A DNA stretch of 64,000 bases. Source: Eubacteriales bacterium. Its GTDB lineage: Bacteria > Bacillota > Clostridia > Lachnospirales > Lachnospiraceae. Made by a program: the position numbers and the translations under genes. Each line of letters starts with the position of its first letter. The first letter of the stretch is position 1. Under the pieces are notes generated by a model. That model was not told where the DNA came from. It saw nothing but the letters and a program-made list of their open reading frames with translations, and ran no database searches. The stretch spans positions 1 through 64,000 of the forward strand of contig JAUNGB010000010.1 of the NCBI GenBank assembly GCA_030524715.1, in the 5' to 3' direction. Positions 16,562-26,214 of the stretch are shown here, one piece after another.

Positions 16562-19300
16562 CTACTTGTCTGTGCTGCTGTTGTTCAGCGCGTCCAGTAC
16601 CATCTGAAAAAGCCCTACACCTTCCGGCGGCATCACTGCTGTTAATTCGCTGATAGTCATCCCATAAGCAAACTGAATCATTGGCCCGTCCAGCATTCCC
16701 GGCATATACTGGTTGAACATTTCCACCGCCAACGGTTCCTGAATCAGCGCGCCCAGCGTCGTATCCATGGTAAATCTGTCCAGTTCCAGCTTTGTGTCGG
16801 TATCATATTCATAATGCCAGCAGCCGGAACCGGCCTGGAGGACTTCCTCTTTTTCCGGGAGCACTATCTGTGCCGTCGTATTTGCCGGAATTGTTACATC
16901 AATGGTGATTTTTCCTTCTTTACAGCTCCATGCGCTCCGTATCGTACCATAGACCGAATCAAATGATGCGTCCACGCTTGTAATTCCTTTGATAAACCTC
17001 GGCTGAATCCGGATTTCTTTATATCCCGGTTTCAGAGGATTGATCCCCGCCAGTTTCTCATACATCCAGTCTCCGATGGAGCCGTATGCATAATGATTCA
17101 GGCTGTTCATTCCGGATTCATCAAAGCTTCCGTCCTGCATGATAGAATTCCAACGCTCCCAAATCGTTGTAGCGCCACGTTTTACCGCATACAGCCATGA
17201 CGGATAATCTTCTTTCAGAAAAATGGTTCCGGCAAGGTCATGCATTCCGTTTTCCGATAATACATGGCACAGATACGGGGTTCCCACAAATCCGGTTGAT
17301 AAATGATTTTTATGATTGGCGATATTGGTTTCCAGTGACTTTGCAATCCGTGCGCGGTGTTCCTCCTCCGCCAGTCCGAAATGCAATGCCAGCACGCATC
17401 CGGTCTGGGTCTCACTGACCAGTCGCCCGGTTCTTGTAATATATTCTTCTTGGAATAATTTCACTATATTTTCATACAATTCCCCATACTTCCGCACATC
17501 TTCTTCCTGTTCAAGAATCTGCGCCGTCTTTCTCACAATATCCGTGGAATACGCATAATATGCATTTGCCACCAGATATTTATCCGTTGCCCCTGTCCGA
17601 TCTGCACTTTCTTCTTTATCCAGTGCCAGCCAGTCTCCATATTGATACCCGGTCTGCCACAGACCGTTTTCTCCGCAGTGCTCCGTAATATAATCTACAT
17701 AGCCTTTCATGCTCTCATATTGTTCTTCCAGAACCCGCTTATCGCCAAATACCTGATACACGGTCCATGGAACGATCGTTGCCGCGTCACTCCATGCGGC
17801 GGCCGCCTCCTGATCCGATAAAATATTCGGCACTACATGAGGCGGGCCAAATTCTTTTGTCTGCTCGCTTTTCAGATCCCGCAGCCACTTTTTGAAAAAC
17901 AGGGCGGTTTCCATATTATAAGACGCTGTTTTACTGAATACCTGCGCGTCTCCGGTCCATCCAAGCCGTTCGTCACGCTGCGGGCAGTCTGTGGGAATAT
18001 CGAGGAAATTACTGCGCTGTCCCCACTGGATATTGCTCTGTAATTGATTTACCGTTTTATTCGAGCAGGTAAAGCTTCCGGTCACCTTCATATCTGTATG
18101 TAATGTACAAGCGATAAAGTTGTCCGGATTCACCTCTTCCAGTCCCTCCACGCAGATATACCGGAATCCATGGAATGTAAAATGCGGTAAAAACATCTGG
18201 TCTGTTCCATTACAGATAAAGGTATCCGTCGATTTTGCCTGACGCAGTGTTTCCGGATAAAAATTTCCGTCCTTATCCAGTGTCTCTGCATGGCGGATCA
18301 CCACCTTCTGCCCTTTTTTCCCTTGCATCTTTACTTCCACGATTCCCGCCATGTTCTGCCCAAAATCCAGAACCTTCTCGCCTTTTGGAGTAACGATCAA
18401 TTCCTTTGCCGGAGTCCGTTTTGTAATCCGTACCGATTCGGATTCCTGCGCGATCAGATTTTCCATCGGATAAGAAAATGGTTCTGCGTCTGCGGCTTCA
18501 TTGCTCAGAAAGGTACTGTCAATGGTCTCCCCCATATAGAGTTCGCTATATCGGATCGATCCGGTTTTTACTTTCCAGTTTGTATCTGTTCCAATAATTT
18601 CTTTTGTGCCGTCTTCATATATCACGTGAAGCTCAGCAAGCGCTGCTGTGCGTTCTCCGTAATTGTCCGGCGTACAGGTAAAGCCAAGAATTCCTTTATA
18701 CCATCCATTTCCGACCGTAATTTCCAAAATATTGTCCCGCTCCAGCAGTTCCGTCACATCATAGGTCTGATACTGCAACCGCTTTTTATAGTTCGTCCAG
18801 CCCGGAGCAAAAAATGCATCTCCTGCTTTCTTCCCGTTAATGGATATTTCATACACGCCCAACGCCGTCGCATAAATTCTTGCCCGTTTCACTGGCTTTT
18901 TTAAGGAAACTGTTTTTGTAAATACCGGGCATGCTGTTTCTTCTTTTTCAAATGGATGTGTGATCCACTGCGCCGTGAAATTTTTACCCGAAAGTAATCC
19001 TGTCTCAAAACTTCCGTCAGCCGCAGCCATCTCACCATGATTATCCCACACCGTAACACGGTATTCGTACACCGTTTCCGCCTCCAGCGGAAGACCTCCG
19101 TATTCCACCAATACCGACTGATCTGACTTTCTGCGCCCGCAGTCCCATATCATCCTGCCTTCTGAAATCACCTGAATCTGGTATCCGGTCTGCATTGTAT
19201 CCGGTTTTTCTGATTCCAGCTTCCATGAAAATCTTGGTCTTAAGACATCCAGTCCGATCGGGTTCTTCCGATATTCTACCCTGCAATCAACAATCTGCAT
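16562..19300 (-). CDS. Alpha-L-rhamnosidase, glycoside hydrolase family 78 (first)
   Basis: The enzyme removes terminal alpha-L-rhamnose and is cytoplasmic. Its 912 residues follow the usual order: an N-terminal fibronectin-like domain, a jelly-roll domain (AWYKG-type region as VGNGWYKG), a second sandwich, then the six-hairpin catalytic domain and a C-terminal sandwich. The catalytic stretch reads DCPQRDERLGWTGD, with the general-acid Glu. The final 70 residues are a helical tail that begins FTMDTTLGALIQEP and is missing from the second rhamnosidase. AAAGGCGG precedes the ATG. It lies 47 bases after the second GH78 gene and is probably read with it from promoter B. Confidence 0.93.
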   Translation of the reverse strand: MQIVDCRVEYRKNPIGLDVLRPRFSWKLESEKPDTMQTGYQIQVISEGRMIWDCGRRKSDQSVLVEYGGLPLEAETVYEYRVTVWDNHGEMAAADGSFETGLLSGKNFTAQWITHPFEKEETACPVFTKTVSLKKPVKRARIYATALGVYEISINGKKAGDAFFAPGWTNYKKRLQYQTYDVTELLERDNILEITVGNGWYKGILGFTCTPDNYGERTAALAELHVIYEDGTKEIIGTDTNWKVKTGSIRYSELYMGETIDSTFLSNEAADAEPFSYPMENLIAQESESVRITKRTPAKELIVTPKGEKVLDFGQNMAGIVEVKMQGKKGQKVVIRHAETLDKDGNFYPETLRQAKSTDTFICNGTDQMFLPHFTFHGFRYICVEGLEEVNPDNFIACTLHTDMKVTGSFTCSNKTVNQLQSNIQWGQRSNFLDIPTDCPQRDERLGWTGDAQVFSKTASYNMETALFFKKWLRDLKSEQTKEFGPPHVVPNILSDQEAAAAWSDAATIVPWTVYQVFGDKRVLEEQYESMKGYVDYITEHCGENGLWQTGYQYGDWLALDKEESADRTGATDKYLVANAYYAYSTDIVRKTAQILEQEEDVRKYGELYENIVKLFQEEYITRTGRLVSETQTGCVLALHFGLAEEEHRARIAKSLETNIANHKNHLSTGFVGTPYLCHVLSENGMHDLAGTIFLKEDYPSWLYAVKRGATTIWERWNSIMQDGSFDESGMNSLNHYAYGSIGDWMYEKLAGINPLKPGYKEIRIQPRFIKGITSVDASFDSVYGTIRSAWSCKEGKITIDVTIPANTTAQIVLPEKEEVLQAGSGCWHYEYDTDTKLELDRFTMDTTLGALIQEPLAVEMFNQYMPGMLDGPMIQFAYGMTISELTAVMPPEGVGLFQMVLDALNNSSTDK

Positions 19301-19347
19301 AAAAACCGCCTTTCTTTTATTACTTGATCTTTTTTGTCATTTCTCTA

Positions 19348-22092
19348 CTATTTTTCGACTATTTCAAAGCTTCCGCTTCCCACTTCTTGTGTGATACTGC
19401 CTACACGCAGAACTGCACTGGTATTTTCCGGAATATGCACAAGAATGTGAACACTGCCATTCTCATGCTTTTTCCACTCAACAGAAATCCGTCCATGCAC
19501 ACAGTCAAAATACCCTTTTGCCCAATCCAGCCCACAAAAAATATCCGGGCAGATCTCAATCCTGTCATAGCCGACGCCGACATTTCGGATTCCCAGAATA
19601 TTGCGGTACATCCAGTCACCAACACATCCGAATGCATAATGATTAAAGGAACAGCCATCCCTGCTTCCGTCTTCCCGAATTGCATTCCATGACTCCCACA
19701 TCGTGGTTGCTCCCTGCTTGATTTCATACAGCCATGAAGGGCATTTTTCCTGAAACAAAAGCGAATATGCCTCTTCTTTTTTCCCATTTTCACTTAACAC
19801 ATCCAGAATGTGCGGAACCGACATAAACCCACAATCCATACAACCGCCATTTTCCTTGATTTTTTCAACAAGACGATCCAGCAGTCCCTTCCGGTGTTCC
19901 TCTGAAACCATCTTCATACGCAGCGCCAGAACATATACTCCCTGCATATCCTGCTTTAAGCGCCCGTCCGGCTGCAAATATGTTTCCTCAAATGCTTCCC
20001 TTATTCTTGCCGAAAGCTTCCTGCAATGTTCTGCTTCCTGTTCATCTCCAAGAATCTCTGCAATCTTTCCCACTTTTTCTGTTGTGTCGGCATAAATCGC
20101 TGTTGCGATCGTATGTCCTGTCAGGAAAGAGGATGCCGGGCCATCTGCAAAGCCCTCTTCATTTGTAACACTTGGAACCAGCCAGTCTCCAAAATGAAAT
20201 CCTGTATTCAGCAAGTACCGTTGATTTTCCTGTTCTCTCTCTGTCATATGTGCAGATGGATCCGGTATTACTATACCCGCCTGCCCTTCCAGATAGGACA
20301 GCCACTTTTTCATAGCTTCATAGTTTTCCTCCAACACCTTACGGTCTCCATAAATTCGATATAACTGCCACGGGAGTTCCACGATCACATCTCCCCATCC
20401 GGTAGAAGCCCCTCCGATCTGCTGTACATAATTACGAATCAGCGGCACGGTATTCTGCACGCCGCCATTTTCCATCTGCTCTTTCCTGACCGATTTCAGC
20501 CACTCTTCATAAAAAGACAGCAGGTTCTGATTAAAGCAGGATGTTTTGGCATACACATAGACGTCTCCGGTCCATCCGGCTTTCTCACGGGTCGGACAAT
20601 CCGTCGGTATTCCGATCATATTAGATCTCTGACTCCAGAATATATTTTCCTGCAGCCGGTTCAGCCGCTCATCCGAACAAAGAAAACTTCCCGACAATTC
20701 ATTGTCCGTTCCGATCACAATTCCCTTGAACTGTTCTTTCTTCCAAATCATCTCACAGGATGAAGTCACTTTTACATAACGGAATCCGTGATATGTCATG
20801 CTCGGCTCAAAGCATTCCTTTCCCTTTCCATTGAGAATATAAATATCCTTCTGTTTCTGTTCTCCATCTGCAAACGGATAAATAAACTGTTGTTCCTGAC
20901 CTAACTGCTCTGTGTGTTCAAATACGATCTCCGTTCCCTCTGTCCCTTTAATTCCCTCCACACGGATATGTCCGGCAAATCCTTGTCCGAAATCAACGAT
21001 CGTCTCGCCCTTTTTGTTCGTAAAGACTTCTATGGCTTCCAGTTCATCCAGTTTCCGAATGGGAGCGTCCGCCTGTGCTGTCAGGACGTTAAGATTTTCC
21101 TCTACGCTATGAACAGGTTTCCAATTCTGAACGTCCATATTCACCGTTGCAAATCCGGGAATCTCATATCTGGCGTCCACAGTCTGTCCGTTATACAAAT
21201 CCGCACGGCGGACAGGACCGTCATAACTATATACAAATTTCTCATCTGAAATCAGTTTTTGCCTGCTGCCATCCGCACAGCATACATCCATTTCCAAAAA
21301 CAGTCCCGGATTATCTCCATATTCGCATCCGCGTCCGGAACATATTTTTCCCTTATACCAGCCGTCGGCAACAACTGCCAGAACCGCATTTTCTCCGGCA
21401 TGAAGCAATTCCGTCACATCATAAACCTGATATTTCAATATCTTGTCATACGTTGTAAATTCCGGAGCCAACTGAACATCGGACGCCAGGACGCCATTTA
21501 TATAAAATTCATAAATACCATGCGCGGTCATATAAACACGCGCTTTCCATGAGGCTGACGGCAGCGAAAACTTACGATACATCATCACTGCCGGATGATA
21601 CGGATGACAAGGCTGTGATTTCAGATATGCGTCTGTATCAAAAAATTCTGCCGTTTCTCCCTTCATCATCTTTTGCACCACTTCGTTCCATTTTTCTTTA
21701 CATTCTTCCAATGGTTCGTATTCAAGTTTCGGCAGCTTATCCGGTTCTATAAACTTTGCGATCCACTCCCGGTTGTCAAACACTACCGTCTCAAACGAAC
21801 AGGATTGAGAATATACAGTTTCTCCGTTTGAAAGAACCGCTTCTATTTTGTAGATATAAGCTGTCCTGCTTTTTAACTCTTCTCCCATATACCGGATTCC
21901 AAAAGTACGGTTATCTTCTCTCCACCCGCTGTCCCAGCATAACCTTCCATCCTTCTGAACCGTAATCCGATAACTTTTTTGAAAAACAGCTTTTTCGTCC
22001 GAATCGATCTCCCATGAAAATCTGGGGTTTTTCACTGCTATGTTAATCGGATTTTTTAAATTTTCACATCTGACGTTTCTAATTCCTGACAT
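19348..22092 (-). CDS. Alpha-L-rhamnosidase, glycoside hydrolase family 78 (second)
   Basis: This second cytoplasmic GH78 enzyme has 914 residues and the same domain order as its neighbour, but is only distantly alike. The catalytic-region motif is shorter (DCPTREKAGWTGD), losing the DERLGW form while keeping a Glu at the acid position, so substrate preference may differ. VADGWYKGKI marks the accessory sandwich. An insertion near residues 115-150 (LEYEPLEECKEKW) is not in the first enzyme. It is the first gene of a two-gene rhamnosidase operon. Promoter B lies just upstream and overlaps the end of the esterase gene. Confidence 0.92.
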   Translation of the reverse strand: MSGIRNVRCENLKNPINIAVKNPRFSWEIDSDEKAVFQKSYRITVQKDGRLCWDSGWREDNRTFGIRYMGEELKSRTAYIYKIEAVLSNGETVYSQSCSFETVVFDNREWIAKFIEPDKLPKLEYEPLEECKEKWNEVVQKMMKGETAEFFDTDAYLKSQPCHPYHPAVMMYRKFSLPSASWKARVYMTAHGIYEFYINGVLASDVQLAPEFTTYDKILKYQVYDVTELLHAGENAVLAVVADGWYKGKICSGRGCEYGDNPGLFLEMDVCCADGSRQKLISDEKFVYSYDGPVRRADLYNGQTVDARYEIPGFATVNMDVQNWKPVHSVEENLNVLTAQADAPIRKLDELEAIEVFTNKKGETIVDFGQGFAGHIRVEGIKGTEGTEIVFEHTEQLGQEQQFIYPFADGEQKQKDIYILNGKGKECFEPSMTYHGFRYVKVTSSCEMIWKKEQFKGIVIGTDNELSGSFLCSDERLNRLQENIFWSQRSNMIGIPTDCPTREKAGWTGDVYVYAKTSCFNQNLLSFYEEWLKSVRKEQMENGGVQNTVPLIRNYVQQIGGASTGWGDVIVELPWQLYRIYGDRKVLEENYEAMKKWLSYLEGQAGIVIPDPSAHMTEREQENQRYLLNTGFHFGDWLVPSVTNEEGFADGPASSFLTGHTIATAIYADTTEKVGKIAEILGDEQEAEHCRKLSARIREAFEETYLQPDGRLKQDMQGVYVLALRMKMVSEEHRKGLLDRLVEKIKENGGCMDCGFMSVPHILDVLSENGKKEEAYSLLFQEKCPSWLYEIKQGATTMWESWNAIREDGSRDGCSFNHYAFGCVGDWMYRNILGIRNVGVGYDRIEICPDIFCGLDWAKGYFDCVHGRISVEWKKHENGSVHILVHIPENTSAVLRVGSITQEVGSGSFEIVEK

Positions 22093-22125
22093 TTTTTCTC
22101 CTTCCCGAATTTTCTTTATACGTAC

Positions 22126-22180
22126 ATCTTATTCATTTTCTTTTAATTTGTATTGCATTTTTATGCTTTATCTTGTAATA
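22126..22180 (-). promoter_or_regulatory. Regulon promoter B (rhamnosidase operon)
   Basis: The dyad TATTGCAT-N14-TTGTAATA is at 22151-22180. On the minus strand AATACA then TAAGAT (22126-22131) follow at the same spacing as in promoters A and C. The dyad overlaps the last six codons of the esterase gene, so the operator is built into coding sequence. Confidence 0.65.
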
Positions 22181-23069
22181 TTATGTCTTTTATAAAATCT
22201 TTAATCTGCCGGTATGCCTGTCTGCTTTCCGGCAAAGATGGCGTCACCTGAAAAATATGCATCATCTTATGGAATAAGGATAATTTGCTTTTCACTCCTG
22301 CTTCTACCAGTTTTTTATATAGGAAAAGCGAATCATCCCGCAGGACTTCTGAGTCGGAAACGATCACAAACGTTGGCGGAAAACCGGTATAATCCCCATA
22401 ATAAGGCGCCGCATAAGGATTATGCAGTACGGATGGTTCATCAGACTGCAGATATACTTCCCTGATCTCCTGCTGGAGATTAGAGATCATACAATCCGTA
22501 TCCAGATTATCATAGTAACTGGGGAATACATGATCAAACTGAATTGTCGGAGCCATTACAACGATACCTGCCGGTAAAGGAACTCTCTTGTCCTTAGCTT
22601 GCAAAACCGTTGTCAATACCAGATTTCCACCTGCGCTTTCTCCCATAAGAATGATATTCGATCCGCCAAATTTCTTCTCAAGTGTACAGTATGCCTTGAA
22701 GCAATCCTCCGGCGCACTCGGGAAAGGATATTCCGGTGCAAGCCGGTATTCAATGCTAACCACATTACATCCCGTTCTTTTTACAAGTTCACTGACCAGC
22801 GGGCGCACTGTTTTCGTGCTTCCTGACACAAAGCCTCCCCCATGAATATATACAATGTGTTTTTTCTTTTGATTTGACTCTGTATAAAGATATTCTCCCT
22901 TAAGATTCTCCAATTCGATTTTTTTACATTGTATTCCCCGGGGCAGCTTATTCGGCACAGTTCTTTCTTCTTGCATCCGTTTTTTTACATAATCCGGCGG
23001 GTTGTCCGGATCGTAAGCCTTTTTCCCTCGTTTTATCACCTGAAAAATGACATTATGTAATATACTCAT
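22161..23069 (-). CDS. Alpha/beta hydrolase, hormone-sensitive-lipase-type esterase
   Basis: This is a carboxylesterase of 302 residues. It has the oxyanion motif IHGGGF, the nucleophile elbow GESAGG, a late Asp in SDSEVLRDD and a His in KMMHIF, so the catalytic triad is complete. There is no signal peptide. The open frame begins at 23141 inside the GH43 gene, but GAGGTG stands before the ATG at 23069, giving a 52-base gap after GH43. It is probably co-transcribed with GH43 from promoter C. In a glycoside locus, removal of acetyl or acyl groups that block rhamnose or pentose residues is likely, but the acyl group is unknown. Confidence 0.88.
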   Translation of the reverse strand: MSILHNVIFQVIKRGKKAYDPDNPPDYVKKRMQEERTVPNKLPRGIQCKKIELENLKGEYLYTESNQKKKHIVYIHGGGFVSGSTKTVRPLVSELVKRTGCNVVSIEYRLAPEYPFPSAPEDCFKAYCTLEKKFGGSNIILMGESAGGNLVLTTVLQAKDKRVPLPAGIVVMAPTIQFDHVFPSYYDNLDTDCMISNLQQEIREVYLQSDEPSVLHNPYAAPYYGDYTGFPPTFVIVSDSEVLRDDSLFLYKKLVEAGVKSKLSLFHKMMHIFQVTPSLPESRQAYRQIKDFIKDIILQDKA

Positions 23070-23121
23070 TTCACACACCTCTGCTTTTTCTGACACTGTG
23101 TTTTTAAACAAAAATTTTGCT

Positions 23122-24600
23122 TTAGATTGGTTTGAGTTCAAGACCCAAAAACTCTATTGGGGAATTTCCTTTATACTCAAAATACAATGCTTTTTCCTGC
23201 TTCATAAAATCAACCGTCGTTTTAAAGACGGTCCACATCGGATTTTCTTCAATCTGAATCCTGCCTTTTTCACTGCCATTCAGACTTGTCCGGATTATAA
23301 GTTCTCCGGCTCCGCCTCTCACGGCAACACTAACCTCGGTCTTTCCCGAGAACTCAAAATATTTATATCCGATAACAGTTCCATCGCAAATGTCACTTAC
23401 AATTGTTTTTCCATTTCTGCCTTTCACATATGGTATTTTCTTCTTTGTAAATCCATTGATCGGACGCGGCATACGTCCTTTGAACAAATTACAGCACATT
23501 GCCGCCGGATATTTTCCGCTTCCTTTCAATGGTCCGCCATTCAGTCCGCAGCTTGTCATCTCAGCCTGCAGGATTTGACCATCTTCCGATATGATGATTG
23601 GTTCGGCGCATGCCTGTCTGCTGTAAGCGCTTTTATTCGTCGGTCTGTGATAAAACACATACCATGCTCCATTTATATTTACGATGCTTCCATGATTATT
23701 TCCGATCATATTTAAGCTGTCTTTTTCTGTTCGTCCGTCAATTCCAACATCTCCATTTGAAACAATGACTCCGCCATATCGGAAATTCTTATCCGGATAC
23801 GCGCTCGTTGCATAACACAATTCATGATTATTCTGCGAAGAATAGATAAAATAGTATTTCGATCCGATTTTTCGAATGCTGCTTGCTTCAAAAAATCCAT
23901 GTCCTTCAAATTCTGTTCCTTTTACCTTACTCGGCATAATTTTGACAGGTCCGGTTTTTACCGTAATCATATCATCTTCCAGCACACAAGTTACCGCTCC
24001 CATAACGTCTTCCATCTTCACTTCTTCCACCGGCTTGGAAAAAAGGCCGGACTCAATCTTACGGAACAGCCATCGATTCCACATATTTTCTTTATCCGCA
24101 AAGAAAAAGCATGTTCCATAATATAACCTTATTACGCCGTCGTCGTTCATGACTGCCGGATCAAACGGAACAAAACGCTTTAACAATGTACCGTCTGCAT
24201 ATTGCACATGACCATAAAATTCATATTTTCCATCCGGCGTATCACATACCGCTACACTGATCGGTCCTTGATATCCACCTTTTCCGGCATACCCTGAAAG
24301 GCAGTAATACAGATAAAACTTCCCGTCGTTCCCCTGCACCACATCCGGTGCGTACAAATATTTCCACTCTTCTGTTGCCAGCGGATCTTGTCTGCCTGAA
24401 TAGTTTATCCCCTTATTGGTCCAGTCTGCAAGATTATCCACAGATGCGGAGTATATCGTATAATCTAAAACACAGTAGGTATCTCCGTTTTCTTTGTCAT
24501 GCGAACCGAATAAATATACTCTGTCGCCAAACACATGCGGCTCCCCATCCGGAATATACTCATGCATTGGCAGAAATGGATTGATTGCCTGCTTTTTCAT
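23122..24600 (-). CDS. Glycoside hydrolase family 43 (xylosidase/arabinofuranosidase type)
   Basis: This cytoplasmic GH43 enzyme of 492 residues has a five-bladed propeller. The likely catalytic base is in the first blade (IPDGEPHVFG). The pKa-modulating Asp is in LYAPDVVQG and the general-acid Glu is in GHGFFEASS. The C-terminal 120 residues look like a beta-sandwich carbohydrate-binding module (CBM6-like). GGGAG precedes the ATG at 24600 and promoter C lies at 24659-24713. The gene is divergent from the AraC regulator. Arabinose or xylose removal from a rhamnose-containing plant glycoside is the simplest role. Confidence 0.9.
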   Translation of the reverse strand: MKKQAINPFLPMHEYIPDGEPHVFGDRVYLFGSHDKENGDTYCVLDYTIYSASVDNLADWTNKGINYSGRQDPLATEEWKYLYAPDVVQGNDGKFYLYYCLSGYAGKGGYQGPISVAVCDTPDGKYEFYGHVQYADGTLLKRFVPFDPAVMNDDGVIRLYYGTCFFFADKENMWNRWLFRKIESGLFSKPVEEVKMEDVMGAVTCVLEDDMITVKTGPVKIMPSKVKGTEFEGHGFFEASSIRKIGSKYYFIYSSQNNHELCYATSAYPDKNFRYGGVIVSNGDVGIDGRTEKDSLNMIGNNHGSIVNINGAWYVFYHRPTNKSAYSRQACAEPIIISEDGQILQAEMTSCGLNGGPLKGSGKYPAAMCCNLFKGRMPRPINGFTKKKIPYVKGRNGKTIVSDICDGTVIGYKYFEFSGKTEVSVAVRGGAGELIIRTSLNGSEKGRIQIEENPMWTVFKTTVDFMKQEKALYFEYKGNSPIEFLGLELKPI

Positions 24601-24658
24601 CTCATGTCTCCCTTTAAAAAGCTTTCTTTGACCTTGAATCTATTTTTTATTTAGATTT

Positions 24659-24713
24659 ATTTTAATTGCATTTTATCATTTTGTATTGCAATTATATGCT
24701 TTATCTTGTAATA
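24659..24713. promoter_or_regulatory. Regulon promoter C (GH43-esterase operon; AraC gene divergent)
   Basis: The dyad TATTGCAA-N14-TTGTAATA is at 24684-24713. On the minus strand AATACA and TAAAAT (24659-24664) follow at the spacing seen in promoters A and B. The AraC gene begins 51 bases away on the other side, so the same site may control the regulator's own expression. Confidence 0.68.
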
Positions 24714-24764
24714 TTGTGTTTATGGAAACATTTTATGATTTCAAAAAAGCGAGGAGAAATACTT

Positions 24765-25964
24765 ATGGATTCTATTTTCACATTTTGCCAGACACTTTAC
24801 AACTGCACTTATCTTCCCATGCATTATTATAAAAATGACCAACTGGAATTAACTCTGCCCAATACAGGTTTTTCTTTCGATCTGGCAGCCCCGTATCTGC
24901 CAAAGCTGCTGGAAGAGCAGCGCCCGGTTTCTTATCTGATTACAAAGGAATTTCAGTATTTCGGACTGGTTCAAAATTCCAAAACAGGAAGCCGGGTTCT
25001 GATTGGACCGGTGATCAGCAATCAGCCCTCTTCCGCTTCTATTCGAAACCTTATGAAAGAATATGCGATTCCTTTCGAATATAAAGAACAACTGACAGAA
25101 CTTTATCAGTTTACGCCGATGTTTTCTTTCCATCAGTTCTGTCATTTTCTTGCATTGCTGTATCAGGAATTATTTGGGGAATCCATTGATATAGAAGCTT
25201 ATCTCGGTCTGTACTCTGATGACGGGAGCATCCCGATCGCTTCAATCCATTCTGCAAATATATACGAAGCAAAAGAGGCGGAACGGTTTCACAACACGTA
25301 TCACTATGAGCAAATGTATCTGGATTATATCCGTACAGGAAATACTGCCGGATTGAAGAAATTCTTTTCAAATGCTTTTTCTCTTCAGGAAGGACAGGTT
25401 GCAGACAACACATTACGTCAGGCAAAAAATATTCTGGTCGTATCCGTGACCCTGGCTACCCGCTGCGCAATTGAAGGCGGACTGGATATCGAATCTGCTT
25501 ATCAGCTCAGCGATGTGTATATTCAGGAGGGTGAAAAACTACAGAGTGTAGATGCCCTTAACCGCCTGCAGTACAATATGCTCCTTGATTTTACCAATCG
25601 CGTGGCACAGGCACAGATTCCTTTTGATACGACTTCGGATATTTACAAATGTATCCAATACATCCACCATTGTACAAATCAGCCGCTCTCTGTAGAAGAT
25701 GTGGCAAACCATGTAGGAAAAAGCCGTTCTTACATTTCCAGAAGATTCAAAAAAGAATTGGGATTTTCTATGAATGAATTCATTACGCGTTGCAAATTAG
25801 AAGAAGCAAAGTCCCTGCTGACCTACACCGACAAATCGATCAGTGAAATCAGCAGTTACCTTTGCTTCTCAAGTCAAGCCTATTTTCAGAATGTGTTTAA
25901 GAAAAAATATGGAATCACTCCAAACGAATATCGCAAAAGACCGAAAACTGAAATTTGTTACTGA
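24765..25964 (+). CDS. AraC-family regulator of the plant-glycoside regulon
   Basis: This is a 399-residue transcription factor. The N-terminal 280 residues form a sensor region without a recognised cupin; its start (FTFCQTLYNC) and length suggest a ligand-binding domain of its own. The last 100 residues are two helix-turn-helix motifs: LSVEDVANHVGKSRSYISRRFK and then ISEISSYLCFSSQAYFQNVF, ending GITPNEYRK. GAGGAG is eight bases before the ATG at 24765; the longer open frame adds 33 unlikely residues. It is the best candidate to bind the shared dyads in promoters A, B and C. The activating sugar is unknown. Confidence 0.9.
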   Translation: MDSIFTFCQTLYNCTYLPMHYYKNDQLELTLPNTGFSFDLAAPYLPKLLEEQRPVSYLITKEFQYFGLVQNSKTGSRVLIGPVISNQPSSASIRNLMKEYAIPFEYKEQLTELYQFTPMFSFHQFCHFLALLYQELFGESIDIEAYLGLYSDDGSIPIASIHSANIYEAKEAERFHNTYHYEQMYLDYIRTGNTAGLKKFFSNAFSLQEGQVADNTLRQAKNILVVSVTLATRCAIEGGLDIESAYQLSDVYIQEGEKLQSVDALNRLQYNMLLDFTNRVAQAQIPFDTTSDIYKCIQYIHHCTNQPLSVEDVANHVGKSRSYISRRFKKELGFSMNEFITRCKLEEAKSLLTYTDKSISEISSYLCFSSQAYFQNVFKKKYGITPNEYRKRPKTEICY

Positions 25965-26068
25965 CGAAAAACGTATTTTCCTTTACCGCTTCCTTATATC
26001 AGATGATCTTCCTGAATCAAAATAAGCAATACACGGGCGCATCCACCGGTTTGTTGTGATATTTACAT

Positions 26069-26173
26069 TCACCGGCAAATATCCTCATAAGAAAAAGCTA
26101 CATAATTTCGGAACGCCGCCAGTAACTGATATTGTTCCACAGCCGCTTCAAAGGATCTATGTAAATCCTTTTT
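26069..26173 (-). pseudogene. Possible out-of-frame 3' remnant of the ATPase gene
   Basis: In another frame past the ATPase stop, about 34 codons can be read, with SFEAAVEQYQLLAAF in the middle. That resembles the helical EAAxxYxxLL stretch expected after the HSP box in longer relatives. It suggests a frameshift decayed the end of the gene. The match is from memory of the family and may be chance. The gap 25965-26214 holds no other gene. Confidence 0.3.
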
Positions 26174-26214
26174 CTAACGAATACAATATTCTTCTCGCGT
26201 TCCTTTAAAGGCGC

